The notes beneath the pieces were generated by a model. The model did no database searches. It saw only the letters and a list, made by a program, of their open reading frames with translations, and had not been told where the DNA came from. A stretch of DNA of 64,000 nucleotides from Chryseosolibacter sp044507775. Its GTDB lineage: Bacteria > Bacteroidota > Bacteroidia > Cytophagales > Cyclobacteriaceae. The stretch spans positions 1-64,000 of the forward strand of contig JBIQIY010000023.1 in NCBI GenBank assembly GCA_044507775.1, given 5' to 3'. This document shows, piece by piece, positions 1 to 8,096 of this stretch. The number at the start of each line of letters is the position of its first letter. Within the stretch, counting starts at the first letter, position 1. Both the position numbers and the translations under genes were made by a program.

Positions 1-162
1 GTGGCGCTGGTGGCGGGTCTTGTACCCCTCAATTTCATCCTCCAGGTCCTGAACTTCATCGGGCAGGTCTCCTCGGAGTTTCTTTAATTCGTCTATTTTG
101 GTGTCTATTGCTTGGAGTTTGACAAGGGCTTCTAGTTTTTGGGCAATTGATTGATTTTCCAT
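1..162 (-). CDS. C4-type zinc ribbon domain protein, N-terminal part (truncated by window edge)
   Basis: The reverse strand opens with an ATG at 162 and reads without a stop to the window edge, giving 54 residues. They are strongly charged and heptad-like (KLEALVKLQAIDTKIDELKK, then LRGDLPDEVQDLEDEI), as expected for the coiled coil that precedes the C-terminal C4 zinc ribbon of the DUF164/zf-RING_7 family. The zinc ribbon would lie outside the window, so it is not seen. The gene follows the Nif3-like gene with only 4 bp between stop and start; in Bacteroidota these two families are commonly neighbours, which supports the call. The molecular function of the family is not settled. Confidence 0.75.
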   Translation of the reverse strand, partial: MENQSIAQKLEALVKLQAIDTKIDELKKLRGDLPDEVQDLEDEIEGYKTRHQRH

Positions 163-166
163 TTAA

Positions 167-1270
167 TTACAGGTAACTTATTGGATTCGTGACGGTCGTC
201 GAAAAATAGATCGCAAAATTAGGGAATTTTTTTGTTAAAACCTCTCCTAATAATTCCTTCGTATAGACTTCGCTTTCATAATGGCCTATGTCCGCTATGA
301 TCAGCTTGTCTTCGGCATCAAAAAACTCATGGTACTTGAAATCGGCTGAGATATACGCCTGAGCGCCGGCTTTAAGCGCGTGCGGCAGCAGAAAACTACC
401 GGCGCCACCGCAAACGGCGACTTTACTGACTGGTTGATCCACTAAACGAGTATGACGGATTACTTTTAAATCCATGCTGGTTTTTAAACGCGCGAGAAAT
501 TCAGATGGTTCCATTGGGGCCGGAAGTTCCCCGATCATCCCAGCGCCTACTTCCTGGTTCGGGTTGGTTAGATCACTGAAGTAAAACGCGACTTCCTCGT
601 AAGGATGCGATTTTCGCAGTGCCGCCAGAATTCCCGACTGAAGGTGTGAAGGGCAAATCAACTCGACGCGCACTTCATTGACCACTTCCTGGACGCGTCG
701 TTCGCCAATCGTGGGGTTTGCCTCATCGTTTGGTCGAAATGTGCCCTGCCCCTCGACACTGAAACTACAGTTCTCGTAATTTCCGATCTGTCCTGCACCT
801 GCCTCGTACAGCGCCGTCAACACCGGTCCCATGTGCTCCTTTGGGATAAAAGTGACCAGCTTGCTCAGGACATCCTTCCTCGGCAGAAGCACGCGAGTAT
901 GGGTCAGGCCGATTTTCTCGCAGATCTTTTTGTTTACCCCCACATGAACATTATCCAGATTCGTGTGAATTGCATAGATGGCAATGTCGTTGCGGATAGC
1001 CTTGATCACGGTTCGCTGGACATAGTTAGCGCCTGTAAGCCGCTTTAATCCTTTGAAGACGATGGGGTGGTGGGCGATGATCAGATTGCACTTCCTTTCA
1101 ATGGCCTCATCCACAACCGCTTCAGTGCAGTCCAGCGCAATGAGAACCCGGCTGATTTCCCAGGCTGGGTTTCCCGTTATCAGTCCCGCATTATCATACG
1201 ATTCCTGGTATGACAGCGGAGCCATGTACTCGAGATAGCTGGTAACTTCATGGATACGCAAAGAAGCCAT
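167..1270 (-). CDS. Nif3-like dinuclear metal center hexameric protein (YbgI family)
   Basis: 367 residues of the NIF3/YbgI family, toroidal hexamers with a two-metal site; the physiological reaction is unresolved, with GTP cyclohydrolase-like activity proposed for some members. Metal-ligand motifs are visible: His67-His68 in IIAHHPIVFKG, His102 and Asp106 in YAIHTNLD, and His330/Glu334 in GHYESE. The length fits the long form with a middle insert domain, here about residues 125-230. An upstream ATG at 1330 is possible, but the start at 1270 matches the usual N-terminus and avoids overlap with the divergent lpxK. It is probably cotranscribed with the zinc-ribbon gene downstream. Confidence 0.93.
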   Translation of the reverse strand: MASLRIHEVTSYLEYMAPLSYQESYDNAGLITGNPAWEISRVLIALDCTEAVVDEAIERKCNLIIAHHPIVFKGLKRLTGANYVQRTVIKAIRNDIAIYAIHTNLDNVHVGVNKKICEKIGLTHTRVLLPRKDVLSKLVTFIPKEHMGPVLTALYEAGAGQIGNYENCSFSVEGQGTFRPNDEANPTIGERRVQEVVNEVRVELICPSHLQSGILAALRKSHPYEEVAFYFSDLTNPNQEVGAGMIGELPAPMEPSEFLARLKTSMDLKVIRHTRLVDQPVSKVAVCGGAGSFLLPHALKAGAQAYISADFKYHEFFDAEDKLIIADIGHYESEVYTKELLGEVLTKKFPNFAIYFSTTVTNPISYL

Positions 1271-1328
1271 GGTGCCAAAGTAAGTGAAAGTTGGCACATT
1301 TCCCCTGTTTCCGCTTTCTTGCAGGCCC

Positions 1329-2360
1329 ATGAGATTTCTCCGGCTCTTGCTTTACCCGTTCGCCCTGTTGTTTGATGCCATTACGAGCATCCGCAACCGG
1401 CTATATGAGACGGGCGTCCAGCGTTCTACGCGGTTCGAGGTCCCTGTTATCGGCGTAGGGAATCTGTCTGTGGGAGGAACGGGCAAAACTCCCATGGTCG
1501 AATACCTGATCAGGCTGCTTTCTCCGAAAATGAAGGTGGCAACGTTGAGCCGGGGCTACAAAAGGAAGTCCAGCGGTATCCGGATCGCCAATTCGAAAGA
1601 CGATGCGTCGACCATTGGCGATGAGCCCTTTCAGTATTTCACAAAGTTCGGAGATACCGTTGTGGTGGCTGTGGGGGAGGAGCGCGTGATGGCAATTCCC
1701 TATATCCTGCATGAATATCCGGACACGGAGGTGGTGCTTCTGGATGATGCATTTCAACACCGGCGTGTTCGGCCCGCTTTTCAGATACTGCTGACGGACT
1801 ACAATAACCTCTTTACGAATGATTTTCTCCTCCCTGCGGGAAGTTTGCGCGAGGCTAAGCGCGGAGCGAATCGAGCGGACGTCGTCGTAGTCACGAAATG
1901 TCCACCCCACATCACGGACGATGAGATGATGAAGATCGAAGGCGCTATCCGGTGGTACTCGTCACGCCCTGTATTTTTTTCCGCGATTTGTTACCGAAAT
2001 CTTATGCCGGTTACAGAGCATGCGCCCTATAGACCTGAAAAGGTAGTCCTCGTCACAGGCATTGCAAACCCGGTGCCGATGGCGGACTACCTTCGTCAAA
2101 GTCACGAGATCGTCCGGCACTTTTCATTCGGCGACCATCACGCTTACACGGCGGACGAGCTTCGGTCCATCTGCGACGCGGCCGCCCGCTCGCAGGCGAT
2201 TGTCGTGACAACGGAAAAAGACATCGTCAGAATGGACGTATCCATTTTCAGAAGCGCCTCTGTATCGCTGCATTATTTACCCATTGAAATCGAATTGCTG
2301 AAAAGTGGAAAGGATTTTGATGAGATGGTCCTAAACGCCATAAGATCGTATGTCAGCTAG
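1329..2360 (+). CDS. lpxK: Tetraacyldisaccharide 4'-kinase LpxK
   Basis: 343 residues. LpxK phosphorylates the 4' position of the lipid A disaccharide at the inner membrane. The N-terminus has the membrane-associating hydrophobic helix (about residues 3-20), followed by the family's Walker A region IGVGNLSVGGTGKTP at about 41-54 and the LLDDAFQHRRV motif typical of LpxK. The start at 1329 gives the normal N-terminus; an in-frame ATG at 1284 would add 15 unrelated residues. The last 11 bp overlap the start of the next gene, so the two are probably translated together. It shows that the organism makes lipid A. Confidence 0.96.
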   Translation: MRFLRLLLYPFALLFDAITSIRNRLYETGVQRSTRFEVPVIGVGNLSVGGTGKTPMVEYLIRLLSPKMKVATLSRGYKRKSSGIRIANSKDDASTIGDEPFQYFTKFGDTVVVAVGEERVMAIPYILHEYPDTEVVLLDDAFQHRRVRPAFQILLTDYNNLFTNDFLLPAGSLREAKRGANRADVVVVTKCPPHITDDEMMKIEGAIRWYSSRPVFFSAICYRNLMPVTEHAPYRPEKVVLVTGIANPVPMADYLRQSHEIVRHFSFGDHHAYTADELRSICDAAARSQAIVVTTEKDIVRMDVSIFRSASVSLHYLPIEIELLKSGKDFDEMVLNAIRSYVS

Positions 2361-4344
2361 AAAAAAGAAACTATTTTTGCGCGTGCGATTCCGGAATGTT
2401 TTTTTCTTTCTGTTCATACTGCTGGGCCACGCAGAGTTCATTCAGGCACAGCTGCAGCCTGCGCACCGGGGGTCCCGTGTGATAGATGATACGACGAAGC
2501 AGATCTATGGCCCCAATACTTCCAGGTACTATTTTGAGCAGGACATCTTTTACAACCGCGAGCTGTTACACCCGATCGATACGCTGATCCGCAACTACCA
2601 TCGCTATTCTTCCTTCGTCAGGAGAAACAACAACCTCTATCAGGACCTGGGGAACATCGGAACCGCTATACGCCCAATTTATGAACAGGTTCCCGACGTA
2701 ATCGGCGTCAGCAGCGGCTTCCATGCATACGATCTTTACTGGGATTCCGAGCGCCTTCGCTACTACGATACCAAGTCCCCCTATACGAACATGCAACTGA
2801 TCCTCGGGGGTCAGGGTCGGTCGATTACACGGGCAACATTCAGCCGCAACATCAATCCGCGCTGGAACTTCGGTTTTACCTACCGCGGCATATTCGTCGA
2901 CAAACAGATCCAGCGAAGAGGGAAGAACGATCGCATTACGCGTAGCAATTACTATGATGCGTACACCGCATATCAGAACAAGGACAGCACCTATCGCCTG
3001 TTCATGAATGTGCGGCGAATGCTGCACCGCGTCAACGAGTTTGGGGGCGTTCAGGTCAATCCGAATGACTACAAAGGCATCAGCGACTACTTCGATGTCA
3101 ACGCCCGGCCGTGGCTTACCACCGCCTCCACCGAAGACCTGAGAACAAACTTTCACATCTTCCATCAGTTCCGTGTGGGCAGCGGACTACAACTCTACCA
3201 TATACTCGACCGGTACAAACAAAAGAATAAGTTTCTCGATCTTCAGAATGCGGCGCAGGATGCTTTCTACAATTATGTGAATTTTTCGGATTCCGATTCC
3301 GTCCGTGATGCCACAACCATTCGCACAGTCCGGAATGAGGTGGGCATCAAAGGGAATCTGCTCAAGTTATTTTACAATGGGTATTACGCTCTTCGCCACT
3401 ACCATGTGAAGTACAACCATCTTCCCACCGATAGCCTGAATCTTTCGAACTACCCGGCCGAGAAAGGAACTGAGCATTACCTCGGTGGCCGGATGTCGCT
3501 TGACCTGGATTCGCTCGTTCAGGTAAACGGAATGGTGGAACTGCTGGTGCCGGACGGCGCGCAGTTGAACCGTGGTAATTACAGGATCGAAGGTTCTATT
3601 CGCAGCAAATGGCTCACGGCGTCGGTAAAGCAGCTGCTTTATAAACCTTCATACCTGACGCAGGCGTACCGGGGAAGGCACGACTACTGGGATCATTACC
3701 TCAATGATGCCGATGGATTCGAGAACGTGGAAATGTCGCAACTCAATGGCTTCATTCATTACAAGAACAGTGTATTGAACCTGTCGCCCGGTATCACGTT
3801 TACGCGGCTGCGAAATTTCATCTACTTTGATCAGTTGACGGAGGAGGATTCCGTTCAGCAGGTTTTTCCTGTGCAATCGGGAGGCAACCAGATTTTGGCT
3901 TCACCGGAAGTGCGCTTCGGCATTACGTTCTTCCGCCACATAACGTTCAGCAATCAGGCGATCTATACAGTGTTCCTGGAAAATGCAGACGATGCAATCC
4001 GCGTTCCCGAGTTGTTTGTGAACGCGCAGCTTTCCTATTCTAATATTTTCTTCAATGGAAATCTCGATATGCATGCCGGGGTGGATCTCCACTGGAAATC
4101 GGGCTACTACGCACCGGGCTACGACCCGGCAATCCAGCAGTTCTATACACAGGATATTTTTGAGTCCCCCGCTTTTCCCCTGGTCGATCTCTTCTTCAAT
4201 GCAAAGATCAAACGCGCGCGGGTGTTCTTCAAATACAACAACCTGATGCAGATCGTCCGCGGCACCGGATACTTTCCTACACCGTATTATCCCGGACAGC
4301 GCAACATCTTTGACTTCGGATTCGATTGGTCTTTTTACGATTGA
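2350..4344 (+). CDS. Putative outer-membrane porin (Bacteroidota putative porin family)
   Basis: 664 residues with a basic N-terminus, one hydrophobic stretch and a signal-peptidase-like end (AEFIQAQ), so it is exported. The rest alternates aromatic and polar residues in many short beta strands (for example FGFTYRGIFV, GVDLHWKSGYYAPGY, FDFGFDWSF with an aromatic C-terminus), as in outer-membrane beta barrels. It matches what is annotated in Bacteroidota as putative porin, usually directly downstream of lpxK or near miaE. Transported substrate is unknown. It overlaps lpxK by 11 bp and ends 1 bp before miaE, suggesting one operon. Confidence 0.8.
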   Translation: MSARKKKLFLRVRFRNVFFFLFILLGHAEFIQAQLQPAHRGSRVIDDTTKQIYGPNTSRYYFEQDIFYNRELLHPIDTLIRNYHRYSSFVRRNNNLYQDLGNIGTAIRPIYEQVPDVIGVSSGFHAYDLYWDSERLRYYDTKSPYTNMQLILGGQGRSITRATFSRNINPRWNFGFTYRGIFVDKQIQRRGKNDRITRSNYYDAYTAYQNKDSTYRLFMNVRRMLHRVNEFGGVQVNPNDYKGISDYFDVNARPWLTTASTEDLRTNFHIFHQFRVGSGLQLYHILDRYKQKNKFLDLQNAAQDAFYNYVNFSDSDSVRDATTIRTVRNEVGIKGNLLKLFYNGYYALRHYHVKYNHLPTDSLNLSNYPAEKGTEHYLGGRMSLDLDSLVQVNGMVELLVPDGAQLNRGNYRIEGSIRSKWLTASVKQLLYKPSYLTQAYRGRHDYWDHYLNDADGFENVEMSQLNGFIHYKNSVLNLSPGITFTRLRNFIYFDQLTEEDSVQQVFPVQSGGNQILASPEVRFGITFFRHITFSNQAIYTVFLENADDAIRVPELFVNAQLSYSNIFFNGNLDMHAGVDLHWKSGYYAPGYDPAIQQFYTQDIFESPAFPLVDLFFNAKIKRARVFFKYNNLMQIVRGTGYFPTPYYPGQRNIFDFGFDWSFYD

Positions 4345-4345
4345 C

Positions 4346-4948
4346 ATGTCTGGCCGCGAGAAATTTGTCCTGGGCCTCGAGTTGCCCACTGACCCGCGAT
4401 GGATCAACATCGCTGAAAAAAGTATTTCTGATATTCTCACCGACCATGCGTACTGCGAGCAGAAAGCGGCTTCGTCATGTATCTCGCTGATCGTTCAATT
4501 TCCCGAGCGACAAGAACTGGTGGATGCGTTAACTCCCGTCGTCGCGGAAGAATGGAGTCACTTTGAACGTGTACTGGAGGAGATGAAGAAGCGCGGTTAC
4601 CGCCTCGGCCGCCAGCGCAAGGACGAATACGTGGAAAAACTTCAGAAGCTCTTAAAGAAGGGAGGGTCGCGCGACCAGCTTCTGATGGAGAAGCTACTCC
4701 TGAATGCGTTGATCGAAGCCCGGAGCTGCGAGCGTTTTCGACTCCTGTGGAAGAACATTCCGGACGAAGAATTGTCCAGGTTTTACTATGAACTGATGGT
4801 CTCCGAAGCAGGGCACTACCGGAATTTTCTGCGTCTTGCCAAGGTATATAACCGGGAAGAACTCGTGATGCAACGCTGGAACGAACTGCTCGAAGGAGAA
4901 GCCGAGATCGTGAAAACGCTTGAGGTGCGCGGAGACAGGATGCACTAG
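4346..4948 (+). CDS. miaE: tRNA-(ms2io6A)-hydroxylase MiaE-like protein
   Basis: 200 residues of the ferritin-like diiron family that hydroxylates the prenyl group of ms2i6A at tRNA position 37. Diiron ligand motifs are in the expected order: DHAYCEQKAA, EEWSHFERV (E-x2-H), EARSCERF and SEAGHYRNF (E-x2-H). The start at 4346 gives the usual N-terminus and follows the porin stop by 1 bp; an in-frame start at 4310 would run back into the porin gene. The stop codon overlaps the first unit of a 7-bp tandem array. Confidence 0.92.
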   Translation: MSGREKFVLGLELPTDPRWINIAEKSISDILTDHAYCEQKAASSCISLIVQFPERQELVDALTPVVAEEWSHFERVLEEMKKRGYRLGRQRKDEYVEKLQKLLKKGGSRDQLLMEKLLLNALIEARSCERFRLLWKNIPDEELSRFYYELMVSEAGHYRNFLRLAKVYNREELVMQRWNELLEGEAEIVKTLEVRGDRMH

Positions 4949-4968
4949 TGAGTAGTGAGTGGTGAGTG
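4948..4968 (+). repeat. Heptamer tandem array, GTGAGTR x3
   Basis: Three consecutive 7-bp units (GTGAGTA, GTGAGTG, GTGAGTG). The first unit shares the last base of the miaE stop codon. The same unit, read on the coding strand, follows several other genes in the window. Confidence 0.85.
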
Positions 4969-5004
4969 AAAGTTCGCCAACAGCACTTAGACTACGAAAC
5001 AAGT

Positions 5005-5053
5005 AACCACCAACCAGAAACCAGAAACCAGAAACCAGCAACCGGCAACCATT
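5005..5053 (+). repeat. Heptamer tandem array, AACCAGA-type x7
   Basis: Seven units of exactly 7 bp: AACCACC, AACCAGA three times, AACCAGC, AACCGGC, AACCATT. The last unit touches the stop codon of the reverse-strand gene starting its 3' end at 5054, so the array lies directly at that gene's 3' end. The sequence is unrelated to the GTGAGTG arrays but the period is the same. Confidence 0.9.
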
Positions 5054-6310
5054 TCACGTTTTCTGCTTCTTCTTCTTAGCTGCCGGAAATAGCACATTGT
5101 TGAGGATCAGGCGGTAGCCCGGGGAGTTGGGATGCTGATGCAGGTCCGTCGGTTCTTCGTTGACCTGGTGCTGGTAGTCTTCGGGATCATGGCCTCCGTA
5201 AAAAGTCCAGAACCCCTTTCCAAAAACGCCGTGCAGGTACTTTACCTCTCTAATGTCTTTGTTTTCGCCCATGATGACGGCATCAGGTTTGATGAGGTGT
5301 TTTTTGAAACCCGTGGTTTGTCCGAAGAACCCGGGAATAACGCGCGTGTGATTTTGTGTCAGCATGGTCGGAATCGGATCCCATTTTGCTGAGAATTCGA
5401 AAATAGTGAAATAGTCATTGTCCTGCCGGAGGCCGCGTTCAGTGGGATGATTGTCAATATCCGAGAATTCATATTCGTACGGATCGCGTTTCAATCTAAA
5501 ATCAGTAAATGCGAGGGTGTTCTCGTAGTTCAGTTTTTCCTGCGCGTGCGGATCAGCAGGATCGCCGTCGAACATTCTTTCACAGATGTCGACACCCTCG
5601 GCGGCAAGGGCGATATCATACGTGTCGGTGGCCGAGCACATGGCGAAGAGAAATCCGCCGCCTGCAACGAACTCCTTTATCCGTTTGGCTACCGCGAGCT
5701 TCAGCTGCGACACTTTGTGAAAACCGTGCTTGCGCGCCAATTCCTCCGCCTCGTTTACCTGCTCGATGTACCAGGGCATGTTGCTGAACTGGCTGTAGAA
5801 CTTGCCGTATTGGCCAGTAAAATCTTCATGGTGAAGGTGGAGCCAATCGTATTTCGGCAAGACACCGGACATGATTTCATCATCGAAAATAATATCGTAG
5901 GGAATTTCTGCATACGTGAGCACGAGTGTAACCGCATCGTCCCAGGGTTGATTGGATTTCGGAGAATAGACAGCTATCCGTGGATACTTCTCCAGCTTCA
6001 TTACGTCGTAGTTAACTGCGGGGCTCGCGATCTCGGTGATGATCTGGTTGGCCTGGGCGTCCGAAATAACTTCAAAGCTGACGCCGCGGATGACGAGTTC
6101 ATTCTGAATCGCCGGGTGTTGCTTGACCATGAAACTTCCTCCCCGGTAATTGAGCAGCCAATCCACTTCGATCTCGTTGCGCAGGATCCAGTAGGCGATG
6201 CCATATGCCTTCAGATGGTTGGTCTGACTCCCATCCATCGGAATCAAAATGGAGTTTGCTTCCGCCACCCGGAAGAGAAAAACCAAACACAAAATCAACG
6301 TCGCGCGCAT
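5054..6310 (-). CDS. Exported protein usually annotated 'asparagine synthetase B' in Bacteroidota; function unknown
   Basis: 418 residues. A clear signal peptide (RATLILCLVFLFRVAEA) argues for the start at 6310 rather than 6361. The mature part has NSILIPMDGSQTNHLKAYG, AVYSPKSNQPWDDAV and a conserved HLHHEDFTGQYGKF segment, then GGGFLFAMCSATDTYD and FYGGHDPEDY near the end, which suggests a glutamine-amidotransferase-like or DUF4159-like fold. Homologues carry the name asparagine synthetase B, but neither an N-terminal nucleophile Cys2 nor a PP-loop synthetase motif is visible, and export is incompatible with that job. The reaction is unknown. Confidence 0.7.
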   Translation of the reverse strand: MRATLILCLVFLFRVAEANSILIPMDGSQTNHLKAYGIAYWILRNEIEVDWLLNYRGGSFMVKQHPAIQNELVIRGVSFEVISDAQANQIITEIASPAVNYDVMKLEKYPRIAVYSPKSNQPWDDAVTLVLTYAEIPYDIIFDDEIMSGVLPKYDWLHLHHEDFTGQYGKFYSQFSNMPWYIEQVNEAEELARKHGFHKVSQLKLAVAKRIKEFVAGGGFLFAMCSATDTYDIALAAEGVDICERMFDGDPADPHAQEKLNYENTLAFTDFRLKRDPYEYEFSDIDNHPTERGLRQDNDYFTIFEFSAKWDPIPTMLTQNHTRVIPGFFGQTTGFKKHLIKPDAVIMGENKDIREVKYLHGVFGKGFWTFYGGHDPEDYQHQVNEEPTDLHQHPNSPGYRLILNNVLFPAAKKKKQKT

Positions 6311-6472
6311 GGCAAGTATACCTTTGAATCTGGTCCTAAATTTACCAATCCTGCTGCTCATATTTATGCTCTAGTACCTTAATATCGGCTTATTTGTAAA
6401 AAATTGGGGCCAAACTGTAATATTGCACCACTGTTTGTCAACGTATTCCGTATATAACCTGGTTTCCTGTTT

Positions 6473-7708
6473 ATGAATCTTGTCGAAAATATCAAGGAAG
6501 GGCTACGTTCCATCCAGGCAAATCTTCTCCGGTCCGTTCTAACATCGCTGATCGTTGCCATCGGTATCACGGCGCTGGTTGGCATGCTGACGACAATAGA
6601 CGGTATTGAACATTCCGTGAATGAAAGTCTGTCCTCCCTCGGTGTCAACACGTTCGACATCACTTCCCGGAACAACCGCAACATGAACAGGCAGGGGGTG
6701 ACGGAAAAATCATATCCCCCGCTAACAATGGGGCAGTGTTTTAAGTTTATCGACCAGTATACAGTTCCTTCCACGATCAGCCTGAACGCCTATCTGACAG
6801 GTGTGGCGGAGATCAAGCGGCTGTCGAAGAAGACGAATCCCAACGTCGCCATAAATGGGACGAATCAAGACTATTTCGCGATAAAAGGTCTTGATATTGC
6901 ACGGGGCAGGGGCTTCTCGGCGATTGAAATCCAGTACGGAACTCAGGTCGCGGTTATCGGACACAAGCTTTTTACATCCCTGTTTGAAGAAAGTGAAAAC
7001 CCTATCGGATCCGAGATCACGTTTTTGGGCTCAAAGTTCCGGGTCATCGGTCTGTTGAAGGAGAAAGGCGCGCTCGCTGAAAATAACTTCGACAACATGG
7101 TATTCATACCGGTGATAAAGGCAAACCAGATGGCTGAGGGAAGAGGATTGTCGTATGACATCACCGTGGGGATTGCTGATCCGGCGCAAGTTGAGTTTGC
7201 GATAGGTGAAGCAACGGGCATAATGCGCAAGATCCGCGGCGACGATGCCGGACGCGAAAACTCTTTCGAGATCGAGAAAAGCCAGACGCTTGCCGAAGAG
7301 CTGGAAAGTATCACCTCGGGTCTGCGCGTGGCAGGTGTGGGAATTGGATTCATTACTTTGCTCGGCGCTTCGATCGCGCTGATGAATATTATGCTCGTCT
7401 CCGTAACGGAGAGGACACGTGAGATCGGCGTGCGCAAAGCCCTGGGCGCTACTGCGCTGCGCATTCGTCAGCAGTTCGTTATCGAAGCCATCGTCGTTTG
7501 TCTCCTCGGCGGTATAGCGGGTGTGATACTGGGTATACTTATCGGCAATCTTCTCTCGCGCCTGATGAGCATCGATGTCTTCGTTATCCCCTGGGGAGAA
7601 ATGCTGCTCGGCCTTGCCGTGTGCGTCTTTGTTGGACTCTTTTCCGGCTACTATCCCGCCCATAAAGCCTCGAAGCTCGATCCGATTGATTCGCTCAGGT
7701 TTGAGTAG
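6473..7708 (+). CDS. ABC transporter permease, MacB/FtsX family
   Basis: 411 residues with the MacB-type layout: one transmembrane segment near residues 22-42 (LRSVLTSLIVAIGITALVGML), a periplasmic MacB-PCD-like domain to about 285, then three C-terminal segments. The FtsX signature TERTREIGVRKALGAT lies near residue 310-325. Such permeases work with a separate ATPase in lipoprotein or drug export and in mechanotransmission. No ATPase gene adjoins it, so its partner must be encoded elsewhere; YbbA at 11275 is one candidate, without evidence. The array at 7713 follows directly after the stop. Confidence 0.9.
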   Translation: MNLVENIKEGLRSIQANLLRSVLTSLIVAIGITALVGMLTTIDGIEHSVNESLSSLGVNTFDITSRNNRNMNRQGVTEKSYPPLTMGQCFKFIDQYTVPSTISLNAYLTGVAEIKRLSKKTNPNVAINGTNQDYFAIKGLDIARGRGFSAIEIQYGTQVAVIGHKLFTSLFEESENPIGSEITFLGSKFRVIGLLKEKGALAENNFDNMVFIPVIKANQMAEGRGLSYDITVGIADPAQVEFAIGEATGIMRKIRGDDAGRENSFEIEKSQTLAEELESITSGLRVAGVGIGFITLLGASIALMNIMLVSVTERTREIGVRKALGATALRIRQQFVIEAIVVCLLGGIAGVILGILIGNLLSRLMSIDVFVIPWGEMLLGLAVCVFVGLFSGYYPAHKASKLDPIDSLRFE

Positions 7709-7712
7709 AGTT

Positions 7713-7740
7713 GTGAGTTGTGAGTGGTGAGTGGTGAGTA
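7713..7740 (+). repeat. Heptamer tandem array, GTGAGTT/GTGAGTG x4
   Basis: Four 7-bp units (GTGAGTT, GTGAGTG, GTGAGTG, GTGAGTA) starting 5 bp after the permease stop codon, in the same orientation as the array behind miaE. Confidence 0.9.
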
Positions 7741-7785
7741 GGGCTGAACGGGTTGGTCGCTTGTTCTCAGTTCATCACGCTTCGT

Positions 7786-7820
7786 CGTGAGACGTGAGAC
7801 GTGAGTCGTGAGACGTCAGA
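7786..7820 (+). repeat. Heptamer tandem array, CGTGAGA-type x5
   Basis: Five 7-bp units (CGTGAGA, CGTGAGA, CGTGAGT, CGTGAGA, CGTCAGA). It is the inverted counterpart of the CACGTCT array at 8027. Confidence 0.9.
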
Positions 7821-8026
7821 CAGTTTGCAGACCTCATCGGGTTGCGCCTTTTTCCGGGTTGTGCACAGTGCATAACAAAGCTCTCACGTATGACATCTCA
7901 CAAAAGAGGCAAAGTACCGAAATAGAAAGCAAAAGATGCCGCACGTAGGTCTCACGTCGCACGCATGACGTCTCACGAAGAAGCAGAGCGCCTAAACAGA
8001 AAAGCGAAACGATGAGCCGCACACAC

Positions 8027-8096
8027 CACGTCTCACGTCTGACGTCTCACGTCTCACGTCTCACGAAGTACTCACCACTCACAACTCACCACTCAC
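8027..8096 (-). repeat. Heptamer tandem arrays, CACGTCT x5-6 then CACTCAC x4
   Basis: Units of 7 bp continue from CACGTCT (five near-exact copies and a degenerate sixth) straight into TACTCAC, CACTCAC, AACTCAC, CACTCAC. The array runs through the sialidase stop codon at 8093-8095. On the sialidase coding strand the units read GTGAGTG and then AGACGTG, that is, the same sense as the arrays behind the forward permease gene. Confidence 0.9.

Larger units (their letters stand above)
7709..8092. repeat. Repeat-filled spacer between convergent genes
   Basis: No credible gene is seen here. The spacer holds heptamer arrays on both sides: GTGAGTT/GTGAGTG and CGTGAGA units behind the forward permease gene, and their inverted counterparts (CACGTCT, CACTCAC) behind the reverse sialidase gene. 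Between them are degenerate copies such as CTCACGTATGACATCTCAC. Open frames in this stretch on either strand are by-products of the repeats. Confidence 0.85.

Noticed and set aside
5447..6382. Long open frame antisense to the gene at 5054-6310
   Set aside because: The opposite frame has a signal peptide and conserved motifs; this one has no domain and unlikely residue use.
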